Positions 18,991 through 27,484 of a stretch of DNA of 60,708 bases are shown piece by piece. Each line of letters opens with the position of its first letter. The first letter of the stretch is position 1. Below the pieces are notes generated by a model. The model did not search any database and was not told the DNA's origin. It was given only the letters and a program-made list of their open reading frames with translations. A program made the translations under genes and the position numbers. Source of the stretch: Streptomyces sp. Isolate_45 (lineage in GTDB: Bacteria > Actinomycetota > Actinomycetes > Streptomycetales > Streptomycetaceae); the NCBI RefSeq assembly GCF_024721315.2, contig NZ_JANFAK020000041.1:1-60708 (forward strand). Reading direction: 5' to 3'.

Positions 18991-19479
18991 CGATGAGCTC
19001 CAGCACCGCCGGACGGGAACTGCCCGACAGCAGAATCTCGGTGATCTCTGCATTGGCCTTGAGCCACCGCTGCTGGCGCTGCGACGCCTCGTACAGCCGC
19101 GCGTTGTCGATCGCCACGCCCGCCGCCACCCAGAGGGTGGAGATCACAGTCTCGGGCCGTGACCGGCCGGCAGGGGACCGACTTCGGCGACGGCCTCCTC
19201 GTCGAGCCCCACGGTCAGGAACTGCGACAGAGTGCGGCCGTCGGGGCCGATGACCCCGAGCGCCCCGTAGTCGGCGTCCACGAGCAGGGCCGCGGCCTCC
19301 ACGATCCGCCGCAGCACCTGGGCCGGATCCAGCTCCCGGCCCACCGAGACGACCGCCTCCAGGAGGCTGTGCACCCGGTCCCGGGTGCCGCGCACGGCGT
19401 CGATGCGTACTTGGAGCTCGTCGAGCAGCTCGTCCAGCCGCATCCGGGGCACTTGCGTCAACGGATCCCCCACACTCAC
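18981..19479 (-). pseudogene. DevS/OsdK-like sensor kinase remnant, internally deleted and truncated
   Basis: From GTG 19479: RMRLDELLDELQVRIDAVRG, VVSVGRELDPAQVLRRIVEA, DADYGALGVIGPDG, then LPAGHG. This closely tracks the N-terminus of the intact kinase at 27485-29215. About 70 residues of the first GAF domain are then missing, and a shifted frame continues with VISTLWVAAGVAIDNARLYE, LKANAEITEILLSG and VLELIALRR. There it ends at the head-on junction with the HAD stub. The second GAF, HisKA_3 and ATPase parts are absent. It is a dead paralogue of the cluster's own sensor kinase. Confidence 0.8.
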
Positions 19480-19667
19480 GTGATTCCCCTTCACCGCCCG
19501 CCCCGTTCGGAGCCGGCGTATCGGCGAGGCCGGGCCCGAGGAGGCCTCCACCGCGGTCGATACGGAATGGGGAGTGGGCGCCCGGTGACAGCTGTCGGTG
19601 AAGTCCGGGCCAACACCTCGACACACCTGTGCGACGCGCGAGGCACCCTTGCGCGCGGGCGCGTGCC

Positions 19668-20513
19668 GTGACCGACTTGCTCGCATCACTGGACGGCGAG
19701 AGGGACGGTGCGGCGGCGATGAGCCTCAAGAAGGCGGTCTACGAGAGAGAACTGCTGCGGCTCCAGACGGAGCTGGTCAAGCTCCAGGAGTGGACTCGTG
19801 CGGAAGGCGCCCGCTTGGTCGTCGTCTTCGAGGGGCGGGACGCCGCGGGCAAAGGGGGCACGATCAAGCGCGTCGCAGAGCACCTCAATCCCCGCGTCGC
19901 ACGCATCGCGGCGCTGCCCACGCCGACGGAGCGGGAGCGTACCCAGTGGTACTTCCAGCGGTACGTCGAGCATCTGCCCGCCGCCGGCGAGATCGTCCTC
20001 TTCGACCGCAGCTGGTACAACCGCGCCGGAGTGGAGCACGTCATGGGCTTCTGTACGCCCGTCGAGCACCAGCGCTTCCTGCGCCAGTGCCCGGTTTTCG
20101 AGCGGATGCTGATCGAGGACGGGATCCTGCTCCGCAAGTACTGGTTCTCCGTCAGCGACGCGGTGCAGGAGCAGCGGTTCCGGCGCCGGGCGGATGACCC
20201 GCTGCGCCGGTGGAAACTCTCCCCGATGGATCTGGAGTCCCTCACCCGCTGGGAGGCGTACTCGAGGGCCAAGGACGAGATGCTGGTCCACACGGATACG
20301 GCTGATGCCCCGTGGTACGTGGTCGAGAGCGACGACAAGCGCAGCGCGCGGCTCAACATGATGGCCCACTTGCTGTCTTCGGTTCCCTACGCGGACGTGG
20401 CCCCACCGTCGCTGACCTTGCCTCCGAGGCCGCCGTCCACGGGCTACGAGCGTCCGTCCAAGGAACTGCAGACCGCCGTACCCGACCACGCGGCTACCCT
20501 CGGGAGGGACTGA
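19668..20513 (+). CDS. ppk2: Polyphosphate kinase 2 (PPK2)
   Basis: A 281-residue cytosolic kinase moving phosphate between polyphosphate and nucleoside mono- or diphosphates. Walker A is EGRDAAGKGGTIKR (about residues 54-67). The lid and core contain PTPTERERTQWYFQRYVEHL, Walker B FDRSWYNRAGVEHVMGF, then LRKYWFSVSDAVQEQRF and PWYVVESDDKRSARLNMM, all standard for single-domain PPK2. GTG at 19668 is used; ATG at 19719 (SLKKAVYE) is an in-frame alternative closer to the conserved core, and neither has a strong RBS. It is divergent from the broken kinase and convergent with the nitroreductase. Polyphosphate use suits an energy-stress island. Confidence 0.85.
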   Translation: MTDLLASLDGERDGAAAMSLKKAVYERELLRLQTELVKLQEWTRAEGARLVVVFEGRDAAGKGGTIKRVAEHLNPRVARIAALPTPTERERTQWYFQRYVEHLPAAGEIVLFDRSWYNRAGVEHVMGFCTPVEHQRFLRQCPVFERMLIEDGILLRKYWFSVSDAVQEQRFRRRADDPLRRWKLSPMDLESLTRWEAYSRAKDEMLVHTDTADAPWYVVESDDKRSARLNMMAHLLSSVPYADVAPPSLTLPPRPPSTGYERPSKELQTAVPDHAATLGRD

Positions 20514-20533
20514 ACGGTCGATGCCTGTGGTGT

Positions 20534-21526
20534 CTACTCCCGGATCGCCAGTACCTCGGTCAACGGGCGGCGCGGGGTATCGGGGCCTGCGGGGCCGTAG
20601 CCGATGCGGAAGACCATCTGCACGTGTCCCATGGCCGCGACCGGGTCGCGTAGCGTCCACCGCAGCTCCGGCCACTCCAGGGGATGGGACGTCATCGAAG
20701 TGGCAAGGCCGTCGGCAGTGGCCTGGAGAAGGATGCGCTCCATCGCCTGGCCGGCCCGCAGCCAGTCGAGCCTCGTGTCCCCCGGGGTGCTGAGCAGAGC
20801 TAGCTGCGGCCGCTTCTCGAACACGGCCCAGCCGCGATCCGGTATGGGGTTGGCCCAACCGAAGTCGCGCACGGGGGTGGGGCCGCCGGAAGCCTTGGGT
20901 CCGAATGCGGCGGCGGGGATGCCGTCGCGCCGTGTGCCTGTAGCGCTCTGAGCGTGGGAGGTCCAGGCCTTGGTCTCCGCCCGGGCGAGCGGATCGATCT
21001 CCTCGCGGTGTTCCGCGTCCCGTACCAGCCCGAGTACGGTGTCGATGTGCCAGGTGTCCGGGACGGTGAGTCGGCAGCCCTCCAAGTGGGCCGCGGCCCA
21101 CAGCCCGTCCAGCAGTGGGGTCGGCACTGGCTCCTCGCTGAAGGGGTACCGGCTGGTGTGCCGACGCCGGACGGCGTCGTGCAGGGAGGCCAGCTCGCGG
21201 TCCGTGCCCGCAGCTTCGTCGATGGTCACCGTCGCGAGCAGCCACGGTTCGGCGTCGTCGGGCAAGAGCCGTACGCGGACCGGGAGGCCGATCGAGGCTG
21301 CGGACACGCGCAGGTTGAACAGTGCCGCAGCACAGCCGAGGTGGAGACTACGGTGATCCGGGTCGGTTCGGGGCATGGCCCGGTCCGGATCGCCGTACAG
21401 GGCGAGGGCACCACTGCCGACGTGGAACACAAACTTCCACGGCTGGGCGTTGTGCATGGAGGGGGCGGTGACGGCGTCGCCGACGAGCCGCATGACGGTG
21501 TCGGGGTCGAAGTGTGTTGCGGTCAC
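20534..21526 (-). CDS. Acg-type nitroreductase family protein
   Basis: A 330-residue protein of the Acg/Rv2032-like branch of the nitroreductase family. Visible: the opening APSMHNAQPWKF, conserved in FMN-binding nitroreductases; RSLHLGCAAALFNLRVSA; the second half-domain RRRHTSRYPFSEEPVP; and the late LLQATADGLATSMTSHPLEW. Acg-type proteins have two pseudo-symmetric halves on one chain and are classic DevR/DosR-induced genes; flavin sequestration has been proposed for them. GTG start at 21526. It is last in a minus-strand run of CBS-BON, short USP and nitroreductase with small gaps, probably one operon driven from the operators at 22607-22681. Confidence 0.85.
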   Translation of the reverse strand: MTATHFDPDTVMRLVGDAVTAPSMHNAQPWKFVFHVGSGALALYGDPDRAMPRTDPDHRSLHLGCAAALFNLRVSAASIGLPVRVRLLPDDAEPWLLATVTIDEAAGTDRELASLHDAVRRRHTSRYPFSEEPVPTPLLDGLWAAAHLEGCRLTVPDTWHIDTVLGLVRDAEHREEIDPLARAETKAWTSHAQSATGTRRDGIPAAAFGPKASGGPTPVRDFGWANPIPDRGWAVFEKRPQLALLSTPGDTRLDWLRAGQAMERILLQATADGLATSMTSHPLEWPELRWTLRDPVAAMGHVQMVFRIGYGPAGPDTPRRPLTEVLAIRE

Positions 21527-21550
21527 GGGACTGTTCCTGTCTGTGCGGCC

Positions 21551-21820
21551 TCAGTCGTGCGCCACGACGGCGACCGGTGAGGTGGCGTGGTGCATCACCG
21601 CGTGGGTGATGGGGCCGAGGCGGGCGCCGAATGCCGGCCGGTCCGCCCAGCGGTCGACATCCTGGCGACCCAGGCCGGGGAACACTGGGTCCAGGGGCCG
21701 GTCGACGGCGTGCACGAGGCGCAGCGGAACCTGCCGCAGGACAGCCTCCTGCGCGGCCCGGTGTGCTGCTGCCCGGCTCTCCGCGGAGCCGTCGACTCCG
21801 ACGGTCACGTGGTTCTTCAT
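21551..21820 (-). CDS. Miniature universal stress protein (internal deletion, frame kept)
   Basis: An 89-residue frame made of the start of a universal stress protein (VTVGVDGSAESRAAAHRAAQ, then VPLRLVHAVDRPLDP) joined directly to the end of one (FGARLGPITHAVMHHATSPV, then AVVAHD). Tandem-USP proteins of this type are near 290 residues, so about 200 have been lost, yet the frame is open and start and stop are intact. The ATP-binding G-x2-G-x9-G part is largely gone: only GARLGPITHAV resembles its second half. It may be a dead gene or a small product. It lies between CBS-BON and the nitroreductase in the same operon. Confidence 0.7.
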   Translation of the reverse strand: MKNHVTVGVDGSAESRAAAHRAAQEAVLRQVPLRLVHAVDRPLDPVFPGLGRQDVDRWADRPAFGARLGPITHAVMHHATSPVAVVAHD

Positions 21821-21853
21821 GGCTGCGATTCCCGTCGTCCGGTCCGGCGCTCA

Positions 21854-22519
21854 TCACCACGGCATTGCGTGCCGGGCGTGGTCCGCGTGGGTGGCCGTGT
21901 CGTCGGTGCCGGCGGTGACGCGCGATGCCACGGCGACGACCCCGTCGAGCCGTTCCACGAGGCTGAGAAGAGCGGCGAGCTGACTCCGGCGCTCGACATG
22001 GCCCTCCAGGGTGACGATGCCGTCCACCACGTGGACGTCGACGTCACCGGCCGGCACACGGAGTACCTCCGTGAGGACCTCGTCGGTGACGCGTCGGCGT
22101 ATCTCGGAGTCCGGGCGCAGGAACATGCGGAGCAGGTCCCGGCGGGTGACGATGCCGACGAGCCGGTCCTCCACGTCCACGACGGGGAGGCGTTCGATGC
22201 TGCGGCGGGTCATCAGCCGGGCGGCGTCAGCCACTGTCTCTTCGGCGTGGATGGTGACCGCGGGCGCGGACATGACGTCGCCCGCGGTGGGCGGCCCGGG
22301 CACTGGCGTGTTCTGTTCGGGGGGTTGGGGCCCCGGCAACGTGTGGGCCAGCAGGTCCGTCTGCGAGACGACGCCCACCACGCGGTCCTCGTCGTCCAGG
22401 ACGGGGACTCCGGAGATGTCGTACTGGGCGAGGAGCTTCGCTACGTCCTTGAAGCCGGTACCCGGGGCCACGGAGACGACCTCGTCGATCATCAGGTCCG
22501 CCACCTTGAGATGCTTCAT
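21854..22519 (-). CDS. CBS-BON domain protein (copy 2)
   Basis: A 221-residue protein. Two CBS motifs: VADLMIDEVVSVAPGTGFKD with VPVLDDEDRVVGVVSQTDLL, and DVMSAPAVTIHAEETVADAA with LPVVDVEDRLVGIVTRRDLL. A BON domain follows (VDVHVVDGIVTLEGHVERRS, then LSLVERLDGVVAV). The ATG has GGAGGG upstream. It heads the leftward operon with the miniature USP and the nitroreductase, about 88 bases from the nearest of three OsdR/DevR-like palindromes. Partner unknown; CBS pairs usually sense adenylate charge and BON domains usually bind lipids or surfaces. Confidence 0.85.
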   Translation of the reverse strand: MKHLKVADLMIDEVVSVAPGTGFKDVAKLLAQYDISGVPVLDDEDRVVGVVSQTDLLAHTLPGPQPPEQNTPVPGPPTAGDVMSAPAVTIHAEETVADAARLMTRRSIERLPVVDVEDRLVGIVTRRDLLRMFLRPDSEIRRRVTDEVLTEVLRVPAGDVDVHVVDGIVTLEGHVERRSQLAALLSLVERLDGVVAVASRVTAGTDDTATHADHARHAMPW

Positions 22520-22606
22520 GAGACCCTCCTGCTCCGCCGTGTCACGCGAGGCTGATGTCCGGTGTGCGGTTCACCCTCACCATCCGCCGACGACTGCTCG
22601 AGATCG

Positions 22607-22681
22607 AGGGCCGAACGGTCCCGTCCGGGGCCCGCAAGGGCCCGAGGTGTCCGGTCGACGACGATGGGGCCCTTTGGTCCC
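22607..22681. promoter_or_regulatory. Three OsdR/DevR-like operators between divergent operons
   Basis: Site 1, 22607-22622: AGGGCC-GAAC-GGTCCC. Site 2, 22628-22643: GGGCCC-GCAA-GGGCCC (perfect), centred 21 bp from site 1. Site 3, 22666-22681: GGGGCC-CTTT-GGTCCC, centred 38 bp further. The cluster lies between the CBS-BON start (22519) and the USP start (22772), about 90 bases from each, so a bound regulator could act on both operons. Confidence 0.75.
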
Positions 22682-22771
22682 GTCGGCTGCCCCGGGCGGC
22701 CCCTCTTGCCGAAGCAGGGACGCTGCCAGTGTGAGTGGTGTCCCTCATCGGCTTCTCGGTTGGGAGGAATC

Positions 22772-23680
22772 GTGGAAAGCACATTCCGCACCCCGGACAC
22801 CAGCTCGGTCACCGTCGGCGTGGACGGCTCGGAGTCGGCGCGCGTCGCTGCCCTCTGGGCAGCCAAGGAGGCTGTACGCCGTGACCGACCCCTGCACATC
22901 GTCTATGGCGCCGACACCGACGGCCGGGCCTTGTACCTGTCGGCGGAGACCATCGAAAGGGTCCGCGCCAACGGTCGGGCCCTCCTGGACCACACGGCGA
23001 AGGCCGTGTCGTCCGAGTACCCCGGGCTGAACGTGACCACCGAGTTCAGCCGCGCGAGCGCTGTCGACAGCCTCCACCGGGCCGGCGGACTCCACGGCAC
23101 GGTCGTGGTGGGCAACCGCGGTCTGGGCGGATTCAACTCCCTCATGCTCGGCTCGGTCGGACTGGGCACCGCGGCCATCGCCATGACCCCCCTCATCGTC
23201 GTCCGAGGCATCGACGGGACCGAGGAGACCGGCACGGTCCTCGCGGCGATCCGCGACGAACACGACCTCCTGATCGCCCGGTACGCCGCCCGGGAAGCCG
23301 AGCTGCACAAGGCCTCCCTGCGGCTGTTGCACGTGTGGAACGTGCTCCAGTCCGTCGGCGAGGTGGTCAGCATGCTCGACGGCGTCGACGAGATCGCCGG
23401 CGGCCACGCAGAGAGCTTGCGGGCCGTCACGGACGTGGTCCGCGGTGAGTTCCCCGACCTGGAGGTGCAGGCCGATGCGGAGAAGAGCATCTCCGTGGCC
23501 GGTGTCCTGGTCGAGGCGTCCCGTCACGCAGACCTGCTCGTCATGGGCGGCCGCCGGGTCCCAGGGCCCCTCGGACTGGCCCCCAACCTGGGCAAGGCCA
23601 CGCACAGCCTGCTGCATCACGCCCACTGCCCCGTCCTCCTCATTCCCCGGGCCGGCAGTGACTTCGGGAGCCGGTCATGA
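22772..23680 (+). CDS. Tandem universal stress protein
   Basis: A 302-residue cytosolic protein of two USP domains. Domain 1: VTVGVDGSESARVAALWAAK, then VVVGNRGLGGFNSLMLGSVG, then TPLIVVRG. Domain 2: an altered opening (GTVLAAIRDEHDLLIARYAA), then LLVMGGRRVPGPLGLAPNLG, HSLLHHAHCPVLLIPR. The first domain has the ATP-binding G-x2-G-type loop; the second has a diverged version. The GTG start has GGGAGGAATC immediately before it. First gene of a rightward run (USP, USP, ATPase, DUF1918). Its stop overlaps the next start (ATGA). The triple operator upstream suggests hypoxia-type induction. Confidence 0.9.
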   Translation: MESTFRTPDTSSVTVGVDGSESARVAALWAAKEAVRRDRPLHIVYGADTDGRALYLSAETIERVRANGRALLDHTAKAVSSEYPGLNVTTEFSRASAVDSLHRAGGLHGTVVVGNRGLGGFNSLMLGSVGLGTAAIAMTPLIVVRGIDGTEETGTVLAAIRDEHDLLIARYAAREAELHKASLRLLHVWNVLQSVGEVVSMLDGVDEIAGGHAESLRAVTDVVRGEFPDLEVQADAEKSISVAGVLVEASRHADLLVMGGRRVPGPLGLAPNLGKATHSLLHHAHCPVLLIPRAGSDFGSRS

Positions 23681-24540
23681 CCATCCACCCCGCAGGAACC
23701 CATGACATCGTCGTGGGCATCGACCCGGCCAGGGACTGGCACCTTGCCCTGGCCTGGGCCGCCGACGAGGCACAACGGCGCCGGCTCCCGCTGCGCCTGG
23801 TGCTCGCTGTACCGCCCCGACACGACACCCATCACGTCGATGACACCCCCGGTCGGACCGCCCAGCGGCAGGCCGGTTCCGACAAGCTCGAACAAGCGTG
23901 CATCTGGGTGCGTGACCGCCACCCCGAGGTGGCCGTCACCGGCGATCTGCTCGGCGGCTTCCCCGCCCCCGTCCTGGGCGGCGCGGCACGAGAAGCCCGC
24001 ATGATCGTCCTCGGCTCCCGGCACCTGAGCCGCACCGCCGAGTTCTTCAGCGCCGGCTCGATCGTGGTCCCCATCACCGCCCAGGCCCATTGCCCGGTCG
24101 TCGTGGTGGGCGACGCCGAGCACATCAGCCAGCAGCCGCCGTACGTCGTCGCGGGCACCGATGGCAGCGCGTCCGCCACTGCGGCGCTGGCCCTCGCCTT
24201 CGACGAGGCCGACCTTCGGGGTGCGGCACTGCGGGTCGTCTGTGTGTGGCAGCCGCCGCTGATCATGCTCGACGACGAGGAGGTGGCGCTGCGGGCCCAG
24301 CGCACTCTGCTCTTCGAGGCCACCGCAGGCCTGTCCGAGAAGTACCCGGACGTGCACGTCACCCACGAGGTCATCACCGGCCACCCCGTCGAGGAACTGG
24401 CCCGGGCCGCCGAGCACGCCCTGGCCGTCGTCGTGGGCCGCCGCGGCCGCGGCGGATACACCGGCATGCGGATCGGATCCGTCGTCCACGGTCTCCTGCA
24501 CCGCGCGCACTGCCCCGTGATCACGGTCCCCACCGGATGA
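23677..24540 (+). CDS. Tandem universal stress protein
   Basis: A 287-residue protein of two USP domains. Domain 1 is weaker (IVVGIDPARDWHLALAWAAD, then MIVLGSRHLSRTAEFFSAGS, CPVVVVGD). Domain 2 is canonical (YVVAGTDGSASATAALALAF, then AVVVGRRGRGGYTGMRIGSV, HGLLHRAHCPVITVPTG), with the GxxG(x9)G(S/T) ATP-binding loop. It starts inside the stop of the previous gene (ATGA), so translation is coupled, and it is followed seven bases later by the P-type ATPase. Confidence 0.9.
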   Translation: MTIHPAGTHDIVVGIDPARDWHLALAWAADEAQRRRLPLRLVLAVPPRHDTHHVDDTPGRTAQRQAGSDKLEQACIWVRDRHPEVAVTGDLLGGFPAPVLGGAAREARMIVLGSRHLSRTAEFFSAGSIVVPITAQAHCPVVVVGDAEHISQQPPYVVAGTDGSASATAALALAFDEADLRGAALRVVCVWQPPLIMLDDEEVALRAQRTLLFEATAGLSEKYPDVHVTHEVITGHPVEELARAAEHALAVVVGRRGRGGYTGMRIGSVVHGLLHRAHCPVITVPTG

Positions 24541-24547
24541 GCGCGCC

Positions 24548-27124
24548 ATGACCAGCCGCGCGATCGACACGCCGCCCGTCGGCTCCCCGGCCCCGACAGG
24601 GCTGACACAGGCCGAGGCCGAACACCGACTGGTCCAGTACGGCCGCAACGAGGTGGAACCGCCACGGCCCACGCCCCTCCACCGTCGAGTGCTGGCGCAG
24701 CTGCGTGATCCGTTGATCATGGTGCTGCTCGGTGCCGCACTGCTGACCATCGCGATCGGCGATCACCCGGACGCTGTCGTCATCGGCCTGGTGGTCGTCT
24801 TCAACACGACCGTGGGCGTCACCCAGGAGGTACGGGCGGACCACGCGGTCGCAGCGCTCTCCGCTCTTTCGGCCCCGCGCGCCCGGGTACTGCGTGACGG
24901 CGCCGCCTACGAACTGTCGGCAGCGCTCGTGGTGCCGGGTGACAGCCTGCTGCTGGGCGAGGGGGACATCGTTGCCGCGGACGCCGATCTCACCGAGGCA
25001 TCCGCTCTCCTGATGGACGAGTCGATGCTCACCGGCGAATCGGAACCCGTCGCCAAGACCACGGGTGACACCGTCAGCGCCGGCACCGTCGTGGTGCGTG
25101 GCCGGGGTGTCGCGACCGCCACGGCCACAGGATCCGCCAGTGCCCTCGGCCGCATCGCTGCGCTCCTAGACGGGGAACACGGGCCGACCCCGCTCCAGCG
25201 CCGCCTCGCGTCCCTAGGCCGCATTCTGGCCGCCGTCACTCTCGGCCTGTGCGTGCTGTTCTTCGCCCTGGGCCTCGTACGCGGCCTCGGCGTGAGCACG
25301 ATGGCCGTCACCGCCATCAGCCTGGCCGTCGCCGCGGTACCCGAGTCCCTGCCCGCCGTGGTCACCCTCGCCCTCGCTCTCGGGGCTCGCCGCATGGCGG
25401 CCCGGGGCGCCCTGGTCCGACGCCTGCCGGCCGTCGAGACCCTGGGCTCGGTGAGCGTGCTGGCCACGGACAAGACCGGCACCCTCACCGAGGGCCGTAT
25501 GGTCGTTCAGCGCGTGTGGACGCCGTCAGGAGCCGCGGACGTGTCCGGCAGCGGCTACGAACCCCACGGAGACCTGACCCGGACCGGACGCTCCTTGACG
25601 CCCGAGCAGCTCCGCCCGCTGCAGGAGCTGCTCACCACGGCAGCCCTGTGCAACGACGCGAGCCTGAAACCGCCCCAGAGCAGCTCCGACGCCTGGACGG
25701 CCGTGGGTGATCCCATGGAGGCCGCACTGCTGGCAGCCGCTGCCAAGGCAGACTGCCCCGACCCCGCCGAGTTGCACCGGGACTGCCCCCGGATCGGAGA
25801 AGCCCCCTTCGACAGCCTGCGTAAACGGATGACCACCCTCCACCACCTGCCCGACGGCAACGTCCTGGTCTGCCTCAAGGGAGCGCCGGAGACGGTCCTG
25901 GCTCCCATGGTGCTCGCCGAGCCGCCCGAGATCCTTGACCAGGCCCATGGGCAGGCCGCCGAGCTGGCCGCGCACGGATTCAGGGTCCTGGCGGTGGCAG
26001 GCACCGAACTGCTCTCGTGGCACCCGCCGGCCGCCGAGGCTGAACACGGGCTACGCCTTCTCGGCCTGATCGCCATCAGCGATCCGCCGAAAGCGACCGC
26101 CGCCATCACATTGGCGGCCTGCCGCACCGCCGGCATCACCCCGGTCATGATCACCGGCGATCACCCGGCGACGGCCCACGCCATCGCCGTACGCATCGGA
26201 CTCGTCGAGGACGGTCCGGCCGATGCGGTCGTCACCGGATCCGATCTGGCCGCGGCACCGGACACCGACCTGACCCGGGTGCGCGTCTTCGCCCGGACGG
26301 ATCCACAGCAGAAGTTGGACATCATCCACGCCTGGCGTGACCGCGGCGCCGTGACCGCCATGACCGGGGACGGCGTCAATGACGGCCCCGCCCTCCGCGA
26401 GGCCGACATCGGCGTCGCCATGGGCGCCCGCGGCACCGAGGTGGCCCGCCAGGCCGCCGATCTCGTCCTCACGGACGACGAGCTCTCCACCGTGGTCACG
26501 GCCGTCGAAGAAGGCCGTCGCGTCTACGACAACATTCGGCGCTTCCTCGTCTATGCCATGGCCGGCGGAACCGCCGAGATCCTAGTCATGCTGGCAGGCC
26601 CCCTACTCGGCCTGGCCCTGCCTCTGCGGGCGGGGCAGATCCTGTGGATCAACCTCCTCACCCACGGCCTGACCGGCGTAGCCATGGGTGCCGAACCGGC
26701 CTCGCCGGAGGCCATGCAGCGCCCTCCCCGGCCGCCCGGACAGCACATCCTGGCCGCAGGCGTGTGGCAACGCCTCCTCGTCCTTGCCATCGCCGTGTCA
26801 GCTTTCAGCCTGCTCGCCGGCATCGGCGCGCGCGCCATGGGCCTGCCCTGGCAGAGCGTGCTCTTCCTGTCTCTGCTCGGGGCCCAGTTGGGCGTGGCCC
26901 TGGGTCTACGGGCTCGGCTGGTCACCACCCGGAACCTCTTCCTCCCCGCCTCCGTGGCGGCCTCCGCCCTCCTTGCGATGGCTGCCCTGCACGTTCCCGC
27001 ACTGCAGTCGCTGCTGGACACCCAGCCGGTGGGCTGGGCCGGCACGGGCCTCGCCACCGCGGCAGGGCTCGCGGCATTCATCGCCGCCCGGCTTCTGCGG
27101 GGCGCATTCCACAGAAAGGCTTGA
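24548..27124 (+). CDS. Cation-transporting P-type ATPase (P2 type)
   Basis: An 858-residue integral membrane pump driven by ATP. Order: N-terminal cation ATPase domain (GLTQAEAEHRLVQYGRNEV), actuator domain with MLTGESEPV, membrane helix with PESLPAVVTLALALGARRMA (the PEXLP motif of M4), phosphorylation site DKTGTLTEG (Asp near residue 308), nucleotide-binding domain (KGAPETVL), hinge MTGDGVNDGPALREADIGVA (about 605), and a C-terminal membrane bundle. Length and motifs fit P2A Ca2+-type or Mg2+/Na+-like pumps; the ion cannot be decided from sequence. Similar ATPases accompany USPs in mycobacterial DosR regulons. It is the third gene of the USP operon, and DUF1918 follows two bases after its stop. 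Confidence 0.9.
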   Translation: MTSRAIDTPPVGSPAPTGLTQAEAEHRLVQYGRNEVEPPRPTPLHRRVLAQLRDPLIMVLLGAALLTIAIGDHPDAVVIGLVVVFNTTVGVTQEVRADHAVAALSALSAPRARVLRDGAAYELSAALVVPGDSLLLGEGDIVAADADLTEASALLMDESMLTGESEPVAKTTGDTVSAGTVVVRGRGVATATATGSASALGRIAALLDGEHGPTPLQRRLASLGRILAAVTLGLCVLFFALGLVRGLGVSTMAVTAISLAVAAVPESLPAVVTLALALGARRMAARGALVRRLPAVETLGSVSVLATDKTGTLTEGRMVVQRVWTPSGAADVSGSGYEPHGDLTRTGRSLTPEQLRPLQELLTTAALCNDASLKPPQSSSDAWTAVGDPMEAALLAAAAKADCPDPAELHRDCPRIGEAPFDSLRKRMTTLHHLPDGNVLVCLKGAPETVLAPMVLAEPPEILDQAHGQAAELAAHGFRVLAVAGTELLSWHPPAAEAEHGLRLLGLIAISDPPKATAAITLAACRTAGITPVMITGDHPATAHAIAVRIGLVEDGPADAVVTGSDLAAAPDTDLTRVRVFARTDPQQKLDIIHAWRDRGAVTAMTGDGVNDGPALREADIGVAMGARGTEVARQAADLVLTDDELSTVVTAVEEGRRVYDNIRRFLVYAMAGGTAEILVMLAGPLLGLALPLRAGQILWINLLTHGLTGVAMGAEPASPEAMQRPPRPPGQHILAAGVWQRLLVLAIAVSAFSLLAGIGARAMGLPWQSVLFLSLLGAQLGVALGLRARLVTTRNLFLPASVAASALLAMAALHVPALQSLLDTQPVGWAGTGLATAAGLAAFIAARLLRGAFHRKA

Positions 27125-27126
27125 TC

Positions 27127-27405
27127 ATGAACGCGTACTCGCCTGCCTACGGGCACGGGATTTACGCCGAGCTGGGCGACCAGATCGTCGTGGGCGGCCC
27201 CACCGTCGGAGCTCCGGGCCGGGACGGAGAAGTCGTTGCCCTGCACCACGAGGACGGCACCCCGCCGTACGACGTGCGCTGGTCCGACACCGGTCGTACC
27301 ACCGTGTTCTTCCCCGGCCCGGACGCCCACGTCCGGCACCTGCACGACGAACCCGGCACGCCGCGGCACGAGGAGAGGCCGAGCGGGGCAGTCGCCTCCT
27401 GCTGA
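27127..27405 (+). CDS. DUF1918-type small protein
   Basis: A 92-residue cytosolic protein. The core GDQIVVGGPTVGAPGRDGEV, then HHEDGTPPYDVRW, GRTTVFFPGPDAHV is the DUF1918 pattern: a small beta-barrel-like domain common in actinobacteria, often near stress genes. No enzymatic role is known to me. It follows the P-type ATPase by two bases and ends the operon; a hairpin follows at 27413-27429. The acidic/His tail after residue ~75 is not conserved in the family core. Confidence 0.75.
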   Translation: MNAYSPAYGHGIYAELGDQIVVGGPTVGAPGRDGEVVALHHEDGTPPYDVRWSDTGRTTVFFPGPDAHVRHLHDEPGTPRHEERPSGAVASC

Positions 27406-27412
27406 GTGGGAA

Positions 27413-27429
27413 GGCCGGGCCCCCCGGCC
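27413..27429. terminator. Hairpin after the USP-ATPase-DUF1918 operon
   Basis: GGCCGGG (27413-27419) pairs with CCCGGCC (27423-27429) around a 3-base loop, eight bases after the DUF1918 stop and before the kinase gene. There is no T-tract, but position and stability fit an actinobacterial terminator. Confidence 0.5.
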
Positions 27430-27484
27430 GGAGATACCGTGGAAATGATGGCCATCTCGCCATCGCTTCCGGCCGGAGGTGGGC

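Noticed and set aside
27413..27429. GGGCC-rich hairpin before the kinase as a further OsdR-like operator
   Set aside because: It is a 7-3-7 hairpin; aligned as 6-4-6 the outer pairs mismatch. Better read as a terminator.
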